Source of the DNA: Silene latifolia
Taxonomy: Eukaryota; Streptophyta; Magnoliopsida; Caryophyllales; Caryophyllaceae
Assembly (NCBI RefSeq): GCF_048544455.1
Contig: NC_133536.1
Location: 30,692,152 to 30,756,151, forward strand
Reading direction: 5' to 3'
Length of the DNA stretch: 64,000 nt
How positions within the stretch are numbered: position 1 is the stretch's first letter; each line of letters opens with the position of its first letter. The translations under genes and the position numbers were made by a program. Positions 47,772 through 58,713 of the stretch are shown one piece after another. Under the pieces are notes generated by a model. The model did not search any database. It saw nothing but the letters and a program-made list of their open reading frames with translations, and had not been told where the DNA came from.

Positions 47772-49527
47772 TGATCGGTCCGTTTAGTGTTCACAAATAG
47801 AAAGATGTGGTCGTTGGGTCACGTCCGAATTAAAACACAATTTATAGCTTCACAAACAACTCTACAATTAGTAAAGAGGCAACTAAAGGTCGGATCCCAA
47901 GGGACGGGAATTGAGATGAGATTTCAATTGAAACTAGTGGTGTCTTAGGGGTGTCACAAATTGGGTTGATGTAGAAGATCACTAACTAAAATAGCAATGA
48001 AATTAAACAAGCAAGATGAATTAAAAGGGTTGTAAACAATTGATAAAAAGCACTAGGGTGTCATGGGGTCATAAGGGAATCATGGGAATTGATCATACAA
48101 ACATGTTCTCAAATTATAAGCAAGCAATTATTGTTGTGATGGATTGAGTTGGGTTATATCTTACAATCCTAGGAAAGTTTGGGTCCCGGAGCCGAATCGA
48201 TTAGATTGTACAACACCTACAAGTCGACTTAATCTTCCCTACTCAACAACATGCATGGTCTAATGAGACTCGAGTTGGTTTATGTCTTACAAGTCTCATT
48301 GAAAAGATAGGTGATGGGTAAAAAATGCAAGGATTCATAGGCTCGCATTTCATCAAACATAACATGTGCATGAGTTGAGATCAAAACAAGCAAGCAAATA
48401 AAACATGAAAGTATATTAATTTAAGCACGAATCATTCCCCATGTTGGTTTCCCCTAATCACCCATTAACCCTAGCTAAAAGACTGCTCACTCATTATCAT
48501 GGTTATCATGCTAGCAAGGTTGTCAATCATACCAACAAAATGAAACATGATGAATAAATGAAAGTAATTAACAATAATTAAAAAGGTATTAAGAGAATTA
48601 TACCTACTAATGATTCCAATAATAAAGCAAAGATAAAAGAAGTACTTGATGCTTGATTGAGAGGTTGTCAATCTCCCAATAATAACCCAAATAATCTTCA
48701 ATTACCCAAAATAAAGGATGAACAAAAGAGAGATTAAGGAAATAAAACTTGTATTAAAACTTGATTAATTGTTGATTACAAAACTAAAGAGAGTTTTGAT
48801 TGATATTAACTACTCTAAGAATTGATAAGAAGAACATGCTCTGTTAATTAGACTAATGGGGTATTTATAGTGGAAATTAGGAGGATGCATTAGGGTTAAC
48901 TAAGGGCTAAACTAGTAATTACACTTTTTAGATTGAGCAGGGAGGAGCCGGTATTTTTCGAAGGAAGGGCTTCTTTCTTTGTAACTTGGAGAAGGGGAAA
49001 TCGCGCTGTAGAGGAATCCGAGCGGTTTTGGGTCGGAACGGGCGGATTCTGGCGGATGAAAACGAGCGGCTTTGAGGGAATCTGGGCGGATTGTGGTGGC
49101 CAAACCCGAGCGTCTTCTGGTGAATCCGCACTGATTGTGCATGGTGAGGACGGCCGGATTGTGGTCAATCCGCACGGATTGTGCCTCAGCAAGATTTCTT
49201 CTTCTTTTCTTCCCTTTTCTTCATAAATTCCTTGGGGATTTCCTTGGGGACTCAAGGATCCTTTCTCAACATTGCTCATCTACTATCATATGTACAAAGG
49301 CCTTCTAATCTTGTCTCTCCTTGATGCTTGGTCATTGGATTCGATCAATTTAGTCTTGTTTTGCCATGAAAATGCAAGATTCTTACTCCTTTCTTACCAA
49401 GGGATCAAAATCTCAAAGAATATGCAAAACAAAGAACTAAAGATAATAAATGACCCAAATATGCACTAAAAAGCATGGGAACAAGGCTAATTCGGGGGCT
49501 AAATATGCGCTAATTATGGTCACATCA
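47772..49527 (-). repeat. 3' LTR of Athila-like element
   Basis: A 1756-bp LTR. On minus it starts TGATGTGACCATAATTAGCG (at 49527) and ends GACCGATCA (at 47772). A TATA box reads TATAAATA on minus at 48862-48869. A CpG-rich repeat array built around GGGCGGATT lies at about 49005-49185. Overlapping short ORFs in that array are a by-product of the repeats. Confidence 0.9.
48862..48869 (-). promoter_or_regulatory. TATA box of Athila-like LTR
   Basis: The minus strand reads TATAAATA. The same box is at 58207-58214 in the other LTR. It is placed as the LTR promoter by sequence and position. Confidence 0.55.
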
Positions 49528-51575
49528 AATATCCCCAAACCGAACCTTTGCTCGTCCCGAGTAAAGAGGTGACAAAGACTAGGACCATTATTTAAACTAA
49601 CCTAATAACATAGCCGATATGAGACAATTAGCGGGTCTCACTCCGCCCCTTCAACTCACAACAAGACAACCATGAGGTAGGATGCCTTCTTGCAAGGCAA
49701 GGTGGGTCTTGCCAAAATGGCGACACATCCAAACATTAAGCACACAAAATCACATAATGGATGCATCTACAAAAGGAATAGCCACTTCCTCATCAAGTGG
49801 CGGAGGCACTAAAGAGGAACAAATTTAAGAGCATGTAATCCTTCACAAATACTAGTTCAACAAATTACTAAGGCTAAGAGGAGGGCACTAAATCACCTCC
49901 AAATGGTGTTAAACTAGACTACTTTCGCCTCAATTTCCAAATGCTTTCGTCAAGGGCGATCGGATGGTGGTGGAATGATGATCCCTATGATGCTAGTAGC
50001 ATATGACATGACAAGTCTCGAATTATCTACAAAAGTAAAGGTCATGGATCGTCCCAAGCTCGACAAAGTGGCTTGACAAAAAGGCTTTTTGGGAATGAAA
50101 TGCTCAAATCGTTGTAAACAAGGGTGGATATGACTATTATTCAAAAATTGACCTCATTCAACTTTCACATTTCAAAAATTTAAGATGGGGTTTGTCCCTT
50201 CCGGGCTAGTGTCCTTTGCTTTCGCCAATCGCTTATTAGGCAACCGGTTAACCTCTAGACAATAGCTTTTCGGGGTGATAGTCACTCTGTCTCTGGGCGG
50301 CCAAATTCACAACCGTGTGGGGGCCCAATTCAATGGATCCCGCTCCAAAGCACATCGAAGTGGTACGCCTCCATCAAAACAATTTAAATTTCTCAACATT
50401 CAACAATTCATAACATTTGAGGTTTCCTTGGCATTAAATTACTTCCACATGACAAAACTTTAGAAATGAGCACTTCAAACTTATTGATAGAAAATATTTT
50501 TGGGTTGCCTTACCACAAGGTCAATCAAGGTCACCTAGACAAGTTAACCAAGTCCACATCGCATCACGGGGTTGGATAGGTGACTCACATGCAAACCCTT
50601 GACTAGGCTTTGGGTCATGGGTCAAAAGACACTAATATGACACTCTCTAGGGTGTTTTACAACCATTCTAGTAGGCAAAGTCTTAAGTTGAACAAGTATT
50701 TGTAATGGCTTAGTTGCTCTTGTCAAGGTTCCTAATTAGGCACTTTTCAAAACTTTTCTAATATGCAACTACATGCTATGATGCAACTAATATAAACATC
50801 CTAATGCAAGTGATTCTATCAACTAGTATGACATATAAACTAAATGCAAGTCCTAAGTTCACATTGTTATACCGCATCAATCAAAATAAAGCCACATAGT
50901 CATTAACATAAAGAGGAAAAAGGAGATTGGAAAGATCATACCATGCGGTCTTCAATATCCTCATGTCTCGGATGTGGCGTAGTCGATCAATGTGAACAAG
51001 GATAGAACAAACACAATATATACAAGACAATTTATACAAAAGGAAATAAACATGTTTTTGGGTTTTCAATTTTCAAATTTTTATGATTTTCAAATTTTTC
51101 AATTTTTTTGGATTTTTTGAATAAGAGTTAAATGTTAGAATTCCCATCCCCACACTAATATGGGCATTGTCCTCAATGGCCAAAATGATGGAAATTGTGC
51201 AAAGATGATGCATGATTTCTATACTAAATGCAATCTATACTAAGCTACACTACATGATGCATGGTTTTTGTTATGACGGAGAGGATAATTTAGATTACCT
51301 CCCGTTGTGTATGCATTAACTTCCCCAAACCGAGTGAGACACTATTGCTAATGTCTTAAGGATGGGTGTAGTTCATGCACACACTATGCAATGCATGAAA
51401 CTAATTTGTCATTTTGGATTTTAAAAGCGGGAACAATAAAATGAGAACACCTCAATGGTACCGAGGTGTGAGTCCTCTATGGTGCTTAGGACTACTCTAA
51501 CAATGATCAAGAAAAATAATTAAAACAAAGAGAGAAATAGACAAACCATGAGAGGGTAGGAGCCTCCAAGGCTTG
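49528..51575 (-). other. 3' non-coding region of Athila-like element
   Basis: About 2 kb between the last ORF and the 3' LTR with no supported ORF on either strand. Next to the LTR, minus reads GGTTTGGGGATATT (49528-49541), a likely polypurine tract. A long 3' non-coding region is common in Athila elements. Confidence 0.65.
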
Positions 51576-53174
51576 CTAATCTTCCATCATATCATCATCA
51601 TCATCACTTTCCTCATTAGAAGTGGTCCCATTGCCACCTTCCTCTTCATTTGCTTCTTCACTTTCTTCTTCATCTTGCTCACCATCTTGCTCACCATCCT
51701 CTCCTCCTTCTTCACTTGCTTCTTCACCAATGTTATCATCAACTTTTTCATTACCAACAACCTCATTGTCACCCGAAACGACCCTAGATGCACCCGGAAA
51801 TAGGATTTCTCTATCCGCCCAACTAGGCAAAGGACATGATGGATCAAGTAGTCCTTGCCTAGCTAAGTGTAGGAGGGGTGGATATTGAGCCAAGTAAGCG
51901 TTTTTCCGATCCTCAAAGGCTTGCTTGTGCATTGCTTGCATGAGAAGAGTCACATAATCATTTCTTGCTTCAACCCCCTCGGGCTTGAACTCTTCGTACT
52001 CAAAAGGGTAAGGTGGTATGACAATGGAAGAGGAGGGCATTTCAAGTTCACCCTTTTGTTGTTGGATAATATACTTGGCCTCTTTAGAAAGGGGAAGTAG
52101 ATAATTGGTCCGGTGGACACTTAGACGACAAATCTTTGAAGGCAAAGTAAACGATTTAGCTTCACTAGTGAGCCATCCATACTTGGTGTCAAGAGGGTTA
52201 TGGGCAACCCACTTGTACTTGTTTATCATAGTATGCATATCAACAAGATGACCACCCTCCTTTGCTTCATACTTGTTATCCTTGTTGAAGTTAGGATCAA
52301 AGTATTTGGCTAGGATAGTGACTAAGCCGCCATTGACAATAACGGTAGTGCCTTTCTTCCCACAATCAATGTTGAACCATCTATCTACCAAAAGCCTTAA
52401 AGAGTTGAAAGGCTTGGTGTGTACTCTCCCAATATTCAAAGCCGATTCAAGAAGAATAAAATCAAGTTTGGTGAAATGGTTGGTATCTTTCCTTGCAATA
52501 ATGGTGTTTTCTATGACCTTGTGCCATACTCTTATGCCCGGATGGTGGACTAAAAGAGCACGACTCGCATGAAAGTCCTCAAATTTCCTTCCGGAAATTG
52601 TCTCCCAAAGAGGGTCGGGGTCATACTTTCCATAATTCTTGAAATAACTCGGTTCATCACTAAGACCCAAAATTTCACTCAATTCCCTAAAGGAAATGCA
52701 TCTACTAACATTAGCTAGACGAAACTCGAGATTCTCCCTAGTCTCAACTTTGGTGACTTTCAAAGAACTCAAAAACTCCAAGGTAAGGGAGGGATATGTC
52801 AATTCCTTTGTTTCAAACAATTTCTTCAACCCCATTGCTTTGAAAAAGGCTCTAGTTTGCTCAAGGACACCTAATTTATCTAAGGTATCTTCACAAATAA
52901 ATTTGGTGGATTGAAGTGATTTTCTAGCAAACTTGGCAAAAGTATCTCTATGGGTTTTGGAAATAAAAGTTACCTCCGGATAATGCAAGAGTTGATTGAT
53001 TTCCGGAGTAGTAGATGTTGTTGCTCCCATAGAAGGTTGTTGTTGTTGTTGCACTTCCAAGTTTGGGGTTGCTACCACCATAGCCAATGCTTTCTTTGCT
53101 TGAAGAGCCTTTTGCCTTTGTGAAAGTGTCTTTGGTGCCTTTGTTGCCTTTGTTGCTCCCTTAGTCCTTGCCAT
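51576..53174 (-). CDS. Athila-type ORF of unknown function
   Basis: The only long intact ORF in the window: 532 aa from ATG 53174 (MARTKGATKATKAPK). An extended reading from a TTG at 53189 is possible but less likely. It has a basic, Lys/Ala/Thr-rich N-terminus, a folded middle (about residues 65-370: YPSLTLEFLSSLKV, FRELSEILGLSDEPSYFKNY, LVHHPGIRVWHKVIENTI, FILLESALNIGRVHTK) and a strongly acidic Glu/Asp tail (about the last 60 residues, ending DDDDDMMED). The middle resembles the plant ATHILA ORF-1 family, a protein of unknown role. It is not a convincing envelope protein: I see no signal peptide or transmembrane segment. It occupies the place of RT and integrase or the usual post-pol ORF. 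Confidence 0.75.
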   Translation of the reverse strand: MARTKGATKATKAPKTLSQRQKALQAKKALAMVVATPNLEVQQQQQPSMGATTSTTPEINQLLHYPEVTFISKTHRDTFAKFARKSLQSTKFICEDTLDKLGVLEQTRAFFKAMGLKKLFETKELTYPSLTLEFLSSLKVTKVETRENLEFRLANVSRCISFRELSEILGLSDEPSYFKNYGKYDPDPLWETISGRKFEDFHASRALLVHHPGIRVWHKVIENTIIARKDTNHFTKLDFILLESALNIGRVHTKPFNSLRLLVDRWFNIDCGKKGTTVIVNGGLVTILAKYFDPNFNKDNKYEAKEGGHLVDMHTMINKYKWVAHNPLDTKYGWLTSEAKSFTLPSKICRLSVHRTNYLLPLSKEAKYIIQQQKGELEMPSSSIVIPPYPFEYEEFKPEGVEARNDYVTLLMQAMHKQAFEDRKNAYLAQYPPLLHLARQGLLDPSCPLPSWADREILFPGASRVVSGDNEVVGNEKVDDNIGEEASEEGGEDGEQDGEQDEEESEEANEEEGGNGTTSNEESDDDDDMMED

Positions 53175-53189
53175 TGATGAATTAACCAA

Positions 53190-54235
53190 GAAAAGAATGA
53201 AAAATCTTCAAATTGTAGTGTACCCAAATCGATGTAAAGGTGAAAGGCTTTGCCTTTATGAATTCAAAAATCGACTCAAAGGTTGAAGATTTGTGCTTGG
53301 TTTTGATTGTTATTGGAAAAGGAGTGATTGATTTGTTGTTAGAAGGAAGGTTTGATTTGATTTTAGTGAATGTAGTTGAGGGATTTTGTTTTTGTGATGG
53401 AGAGGATGAGGGTTTTGATGTTTTTGAGTAGTGTTATGAATGAATGAATGAATGAATGAATGAATGAATGAATGAAGGTGGTAGGGGTTTTATAAAGACC
53501 GAAATTTTCGAACTGCAGGGGCAATCCGTGCGGTTTCTGCTCAAGACGGGCGGATTCTGCACTTTCTGGGTTGGGAAAAACTCGCCTAAAGACGCGCGTA
53601 TTCAAGAGAAGACGCTCGGATTCGCTGATACGGGACGGGCGGATTCTCCAGAAGACGGACGGATTCCTTCACAGGGATTTTTCCTTGTTTTCCTCAGCTG
53701 AGAAGATGGGCGTCTTCCCTTCAAGACGGGCGTATTTTCAGAGACGGGCGGATTGCTGTTCAGGACACCCGGATTCTCTTACAGTCAAATTTTTTTCAAA
53801 ATTCAGCTCAGAAGGACGTGCGTCTTCTACCCAGTACGCTCGGATTGTCTGAAGATGGGCGGATTCTCCTGAATCCGCTTGGATTCTACCCCTTTGTACC
53901 CGAATTCAGTTCCATCCGTGTACAATGCATTTCCCTTACCATTCTTCCATTCTTCTTCATATCTTGTGTTCTTCATTGTGGGGGCATTACTAGGCAAGGA
54001 TAGCTTAGGCAATTGTCATCCCCATACTAAGGTAAAGCACTACACGTCAATTGAAATCGTTAGTCCCTCCCTCACTTCTCTCAAACATGACAATTATCTT
54101 GATCAAAGTAAATAAAATAAATCCAAAGATGACAAAAATGCAATACAAGAATTGAAATGCGAGTTAGGGAGTTAGAAATATTTACAAATGGTGGTTTAGG
54201 GAGGACTCCACCAAACTCTCATTCTTGATGAGATG
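53190..54235 (-). other. Spacer with GACGGGCGGATTC array and GAAT repeat
   Basis: The space between the protease end and the 532-aa ORF, where RT, RNase H and integrase would lie in a complete Athila. It contains about fifteen degenerate copies of a GACGGGCGGATTC-like unit (53515-53885) and a GAAT microsatellite (53436-53475). The unit also occurs in both LTRs. No pol relic was found. Confidence 0.75.
53436..53475. repeat. GAAT tetranucleotide microsatellite
   Basis: About ten tandem GAAT units in the Athila spacer, just before the CpG-rich array. Confidence 0.9.
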
Positions 54236-56536
54236 TCAAGGGGGCATGTTTAAGGTGTTGTTGATGTTACTCAACACCTTAAAGAAATAATCAAAAGCTT
54301 GTTCATTATCGTTATAAAGCTCTTCAATAGACCTTTTCCCTTGTTGTCGTTCTTGATCAATGGCATTACCAATGTAGGGATTAAAAATCCCTTCAAATTC
54401 GTCGTCCCAAAGACCACAAACTTCATTAAGTTGATCATTGAAAATCTCTTGATTTGATGGAGACAACTCTCCCAATTTCTTCTCTTGGCTAATGAGGCCA
54501 TCCTCTTCTTCTTTGCTTGATTTTGATGAGCTTTGCAAGCTCTCCTTGTCATAATTCACTTGCTCTTTGAATGGGGCATCTTCAATTTTCTTCTTCCATT
54601 GGAGTTCCGACTTCTTCCTTTCATCCTTCCGACTATAATGATCAATCATGAAACACGGCTCATGCAAACGAGGAGCTCTCATAGTCTTGTCAAGATTAAA
54701 GGTTATGCTTTCATCTCCCACTTCTAGAGTGAGCTCACCATGTTTCACATCAATCACCGCACCCGCGGTGTGTAGGAAAGGTCTTCCTAGAATGATCGGA
54801 ATGTTGGAATCTTCCTCCATATCAACAATGACAAAGTCCACCGGGATGAAAAACTTCCCAATTCGCACGGGAACATCTTCCCATATCCCTAATGGTGTCT
54901 TCGTTGATCTATCGGCCATTTGGAGCGTGATATTGGTGCATTTAAGCTCTCCCATCCCCAACCTTTTACTTACCGAGTACGGCATGACACTCACACTAGC
55001 CCCTAGATCACATAAGGCTTTGTTGATCATTGTGTCGCCAATGGTACACGGTATTGAGAAGCTTCCCGGATCCTTTAGTTTTGGAGGTGAACTCCCTTGA
55101 AGTATTGCACTACTCACCTTAGTGAAGGCGATAGTCTCAAGTTTCCGGATCGACTTCTTCTTTGTGAGGATATCTTTCATGTATTTCGCATAGGCCGGCA
55201 CGTGATTGATTAATTCCGTGAAAGGAATCGAGACTTCCAAATTATTCACAATTTCCATAAACTTTCCAAGTTGATCATCAAATTTGGGCTTGGCTTGACG
55301 ACTTGGAAAAGGAAGTCTAATCACAACGGGCTCCTTCTCCTTGACCTTGTCTTCATTTTTCTTTGAACTTTCTTCCTTTGATGATTCTCCATCTTTGGAG
55401 TTTTGCACAATTTCTTCCTTATCACTATCTTCCACAACTTCATCCTCAACTTGCTTCTCATACCTTGTACCACTTCTTAAGTGAATGGCACTAACCGTTT
55501 CATGTCTTGGGGGATTACCTTGAGGTGGTAATTGCCCCTTTTGTCTTTGTGAGCTTGAAGATGCTAGTTAAGTCAATTGGGTTTCCAACATCTTGGTGTG
55601 AGCTAGGATGTTGTTGATGGTTGTTTCCTTTGCTTGGCTATCTTTTTGCATTTGAGTGAAAAATTCTTGTTGATTCTTTTGCATTTGGAGGACCGCTTTT
55701 TGGACATCAAAACCTTGGTCATTTTGGTGATTGTATGGATTTTGATTTTGGTAACCTTGGTTTTGATTGTAAAAGGGTCTTTGATTTTGGTTTCTCATGG
55801 GAGGTGGGGTGTATGTTGTTTGAGGGTTTTGAACATTTTGGCTTTTGTATGAGAGATTTGGATGGAATTTGGTGTTTTCATTGTAATAGTTGGAATAAGG
55901 GGTACCGCTCTTGTATGCTTGGAAAGCATTTACTTGTTCATTTGTTCCCCTACATTCACTTTGGTCATGTCCCAAAGTTCCACAATTCTCACATATCCCA
56001 CTCGGGATTGATGAAGATGCCGTCATGGCATTAACATGATGCTTTGGTGATTTTGAGACTTCTTCAAGTCTAGCCCTAGCTTTTTCAAACTTCAAATTGA
56101 TTGTGTCAATGTGAGCACTAAGTTGAGCACCCAATTGAGTAACGGAGTCCACTTCATGCTTTCCTCCTCTAGTAGCCTTGCGAGGTCTACTATATTGTGA
56201 GTTATGGACCACCATTTCCTCAATTTTGTTCCATGTTTGATTGTCATCAACCTCGGTGAACATTCCATTTGATCCCATATTGAGAATGTTCCTTGAATCT
56301 TCATATAAACCATTCCAAAATTGTTGTACCAAGAACCATTCGCTAAGTCCATGGTGAGGACATGAGCGACAAATTCCCTTGAACCGCGCCCAAGCTTCAT
56401 ACAAAGATTCTTCATCCCTTTGCTTAAAACCCGTAATTTGAGCTCTTAGCATGTTAGTCTTTTCCGGTGGGTAGAATTTTTTGTAGAAAGCTAGAGCCAA
56501 CTTCTTCCAAGAATCAATTCCGAGAGGCCTTATCAA
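54236..56536 (-). pseudogene. Athila-like gag and protease, one in-frame stop
   Basis: Read from 56536: gag domain (WKKLALAFYKKFYPPEKTN, YEAWARFKGICRSCPHHG, FWNGLYEDSRNIL), CCHC knuckle CENCGTLGHDQSEC, a Gln/Asn-rich stretch, then a TAA at 55568-55570. The same frame continues with the LRSG motif (AIHLRSGTRYE, about 55495-55455), a Lys/Glu-rich stretch and an aspartic protease (IPCTIGDTMINKALCDLGAS, then PIILGRPFLHTAGAVIDV) and ends NNTLNMPP at 54236. DLGAS replaces DSGA, as is usual in Athila. RT does not follow. A short gag N-terminal part lies in another frame at 56975-56514. Confidence 0.88.
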
Positions 56537-56975
56537 GGCCCTTCAACCATTGTTTCGCGGTGCCAATTAGAGAAATCACATCACAATAGTCACAAAAGGT
56601 TTCCATATGAGAATGAGGGTCTTCACTAGGCATCCCCCCAAATTGACTCCTTTCGACTAATTGGATAAAGGCGGATTTGGCAATAAAATTTCCGGTTAGA
56701 TGTTGTGGTGTGGGAGTACCATTGGGTAGGTTCTCCTCGGTGGGTACGAAATGTGATGAAAACTTAGGTATTGTAGGTTGATTTTGGGTGGTATTGTGTA
56801 ATGGGTTCTCCTCACCTTCTCTTGCAAAAGGGTTGATGAACTCAATAGTTGGTTGAATATCTACAACCTCACTAATACCTCTCAAATTCCTCCTAGCAAG
56901 TCTCCTATTGGTTGTCAAAGTTCTTTTAATTTCACGATCAAAAGGTAACAAGTCACCTTGTGACCTTCTAGACAT
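56514..56975 (-). pseudogene. Athila-like gag, N-terminal part, frameshifted
   Basis: Starts at ATG 56975 (MSRRSQGDLLPFDREI), 120 bp inside the primer site. It carries a basic N-terminus (RRLARRNLRG) and the start of the gag domain (SAFIQLVERSQFGGMPSEDP, then ETFCDYCDVISL). It loses the frame at about 56530, where GTAKQWLKGLDKA meets the next frame's SWKKLAL. The stretch usually found between DVISL and GTAKQWL in Athila gag seems short here, possibly a small deletion; I infer this from memory of the family. Confidence 0.78.
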
Positions 56976-57094
56976 GCAAAATATCAAACAACTTGAAAAC
57001 AATTAGAACAAACCTTGAGGAGTTTTACTTCCCCAAGGCAAAGAAAAGACACAACTAATAACAATATAAAGAAATCTAAATCAAGCTAACACCG

Positions 57095-57112
57095 TCCCCG
57101 GCAACGGCGCCA
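57095..57112 (-). other. Primer binding site (tRNA-Asp type)
   Basis: The minus strand reads TGGCGCCGTTGCCGGGGA, the usual Athila/Tat primer site, complementary to the 3' end of tRNA-Asp. It lies 4 nt inside the LTR end at 57117. Confidence 0.88.
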
Positions 57113-57116
57113 TTTT

Positions 57117-58713
57117 TGATCTGTCCGTTTCGTGTTCACAAATAGAAAGATGTGGTCGTTGGGTCACGTCCGAATCAAAACACAATTTATAGCTTCACAA
57201 ACAACTCTACAATTAGTAAAGAGGCAAGTAAAGGTCGGATCCCAAGGGACGGGAATTGAGATGAGATTTCAATTGAAACTAGTGGTGTCTTAGGGGTGTC
57301 ACAAATTGGGTTGATGTAGAAGATCACTAACTAAAATAGCAATGAAATTAAACAAGCAAGATGAATTAAAAGGGTTGTAAACAATTGATAAAAAGCACTA
57401 GGGTGTCATGGGGTCATAAGGGAATCATGGGAATTGATCATACAAACATGTTCTCAAATTATAAGCAAGCAATTATTGTTGTGATGGATTGAGTTGGGTT
57501 ATATCTTACAATCCTAGGAAAGTTTGGGTCCCGGAGCCGAATCGATTAGATTGTACAACACCTACAAGTCGACTTAATCTTCCCTACTCAACAACATGCA
57601 TGGTCTAATGAGACTCGAGTTGGTTTATGTCTTACAAGTCTCATTGAAAAGATAGGTGATGGGTAAAAAATGCAAGGATTCATAGGCTCGCATTTCATCA
57701 AACATAACATGTGCATGAGTTGAGATCAAAACAAGCAAGCAAATAAAATATGAAAGCATATTAATTTAAGCATGAATCATTCCCCATGTTGGTTTCCCCT
57801 AATCACCCATTAACCCTAGCTAAGAGACTGCTCACTCATTATCATGTTGATCATGCTAGCAAGGTTGTCAATCATACCAACAAAATGAAACATGATGAAT
57901 AAATGAAAGTAATTAACAATAATTAAAAAGGGATTAAGAGAATTATACCTACTAATGATTCCAATAATAAAGCAAAGATAAAAGAAGTACTTGATGCTTG
58001 ATTGAGAGGTTCTCAATCTCCCAATAATAACCCAAATAATCTTCAATTACCCAAAATAAAGGATGAACAAAAGAGAGATTAAGGAAATAAAACTTGTATT
58101 AAAACTTGATTAATTGTTGATTACATAACTAAAGAGAGATTTGATTGATATTAACTACTCTAAGAATTGATAAGAAGAACATGCTCTTCTAATTAGACTA
58201 ATGGGGTATTTATACTGGAAATTAGGAGGATGCATTAGGGTTAACTAAGGGCTAAACTAGTAATTACACTTTTTAGATTGAGCAGGGAGGAGCCGGTATT
58301 TTTCGAAGGAAGGGCTTATTTCTTTGTAACTTGGAGAAGGGGAAATCGCGCTGTAGAGGAATCCGAGCGGTTTTGGGTCGGGACGGGCGGATTCTGGCGG
58401 ATGAAAACGAGCGGCTTTGAGGGAATCCGGGCGGATTGTGGTGGCCAAACCCGAGCGTCTTCTGGTGAATCCGCACGGATTGTGCATGGTGAGGACGGCC
58501 GGATTGTGGTCAATCCGCACGGATTGTGCCTCAGCAAGATTTCTTCTTCTTTTCTTCCCTTTTCTTCATAAATTCCTTGGGGATTTCCTTGGGGACTCAA
58601 GGATCCTTTCTCAACATTGCTCATCTACTATCATATGTACAAAGGCCTTCTAATCTTGTCTCTCCTTGATGCTTGGTCATTGGATTCGATCAATTTAGTC
58701 TTGTTTTGCCATG
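57117..58713 (-). repeat. 5' LTR of Athila-like element, interrupted
   Basis: The first 1597 bp, counted from the gag-side end, match the 3' LTR at 47772-49377 closely, including the TATA box (58207-58214) and the CpG-rich array (about 58363-58530). The match stops after TTGCCATG at 58713, where another LTR begins. The missing part (about 150 bp) should lie beyond the inserted elements, outside the window. Confidence 0.9.

Larger units (their letters stand above)
47772..58713 (-). mobile_element. Athila-like Gypsy element lacking RT and integrase
   Basis: A minus-strand element with a 5' LTR at 57117-58713 (cut), a primer site at 57095-57112, gag and protease (56975-54236), a 532-aa ORF (53174-51576), a non-coding region and a 3' LTR at 47772-49527. 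The tRNA-Asp-like primer site, the DLGAS protease and the LRSG motif before the protease point to the Athila/Tat group. No RT, RNase H or integrase sequence is present between the LTRs, so it would need proteins from a relative. It interrupts the Tekay-like element at 47771; the adjacent 5 bp are GCACT. Confidence 0.85.

Noticed and set aside
48896-49279. Several overlapping ORFs in both Athila LTRs (also 58257-58653)
   Set aside because: They arise from the CpG-rich repeat array, which is open in many frames at once.
49528-51575. Hidden RT or integrase in the long Athila non-coding region
   Set aside because: I read both strands for RT (DD motifs), RNase H and integrase (HHCC, DDE) patterns and found none.
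51576-53174. Envelope gene of an endogenous retrovirus-like element
   Set aside because: I see no signal peptide, transmembrane segment or cleavage site; resemblance is to the ATHILA ORF-1 group.
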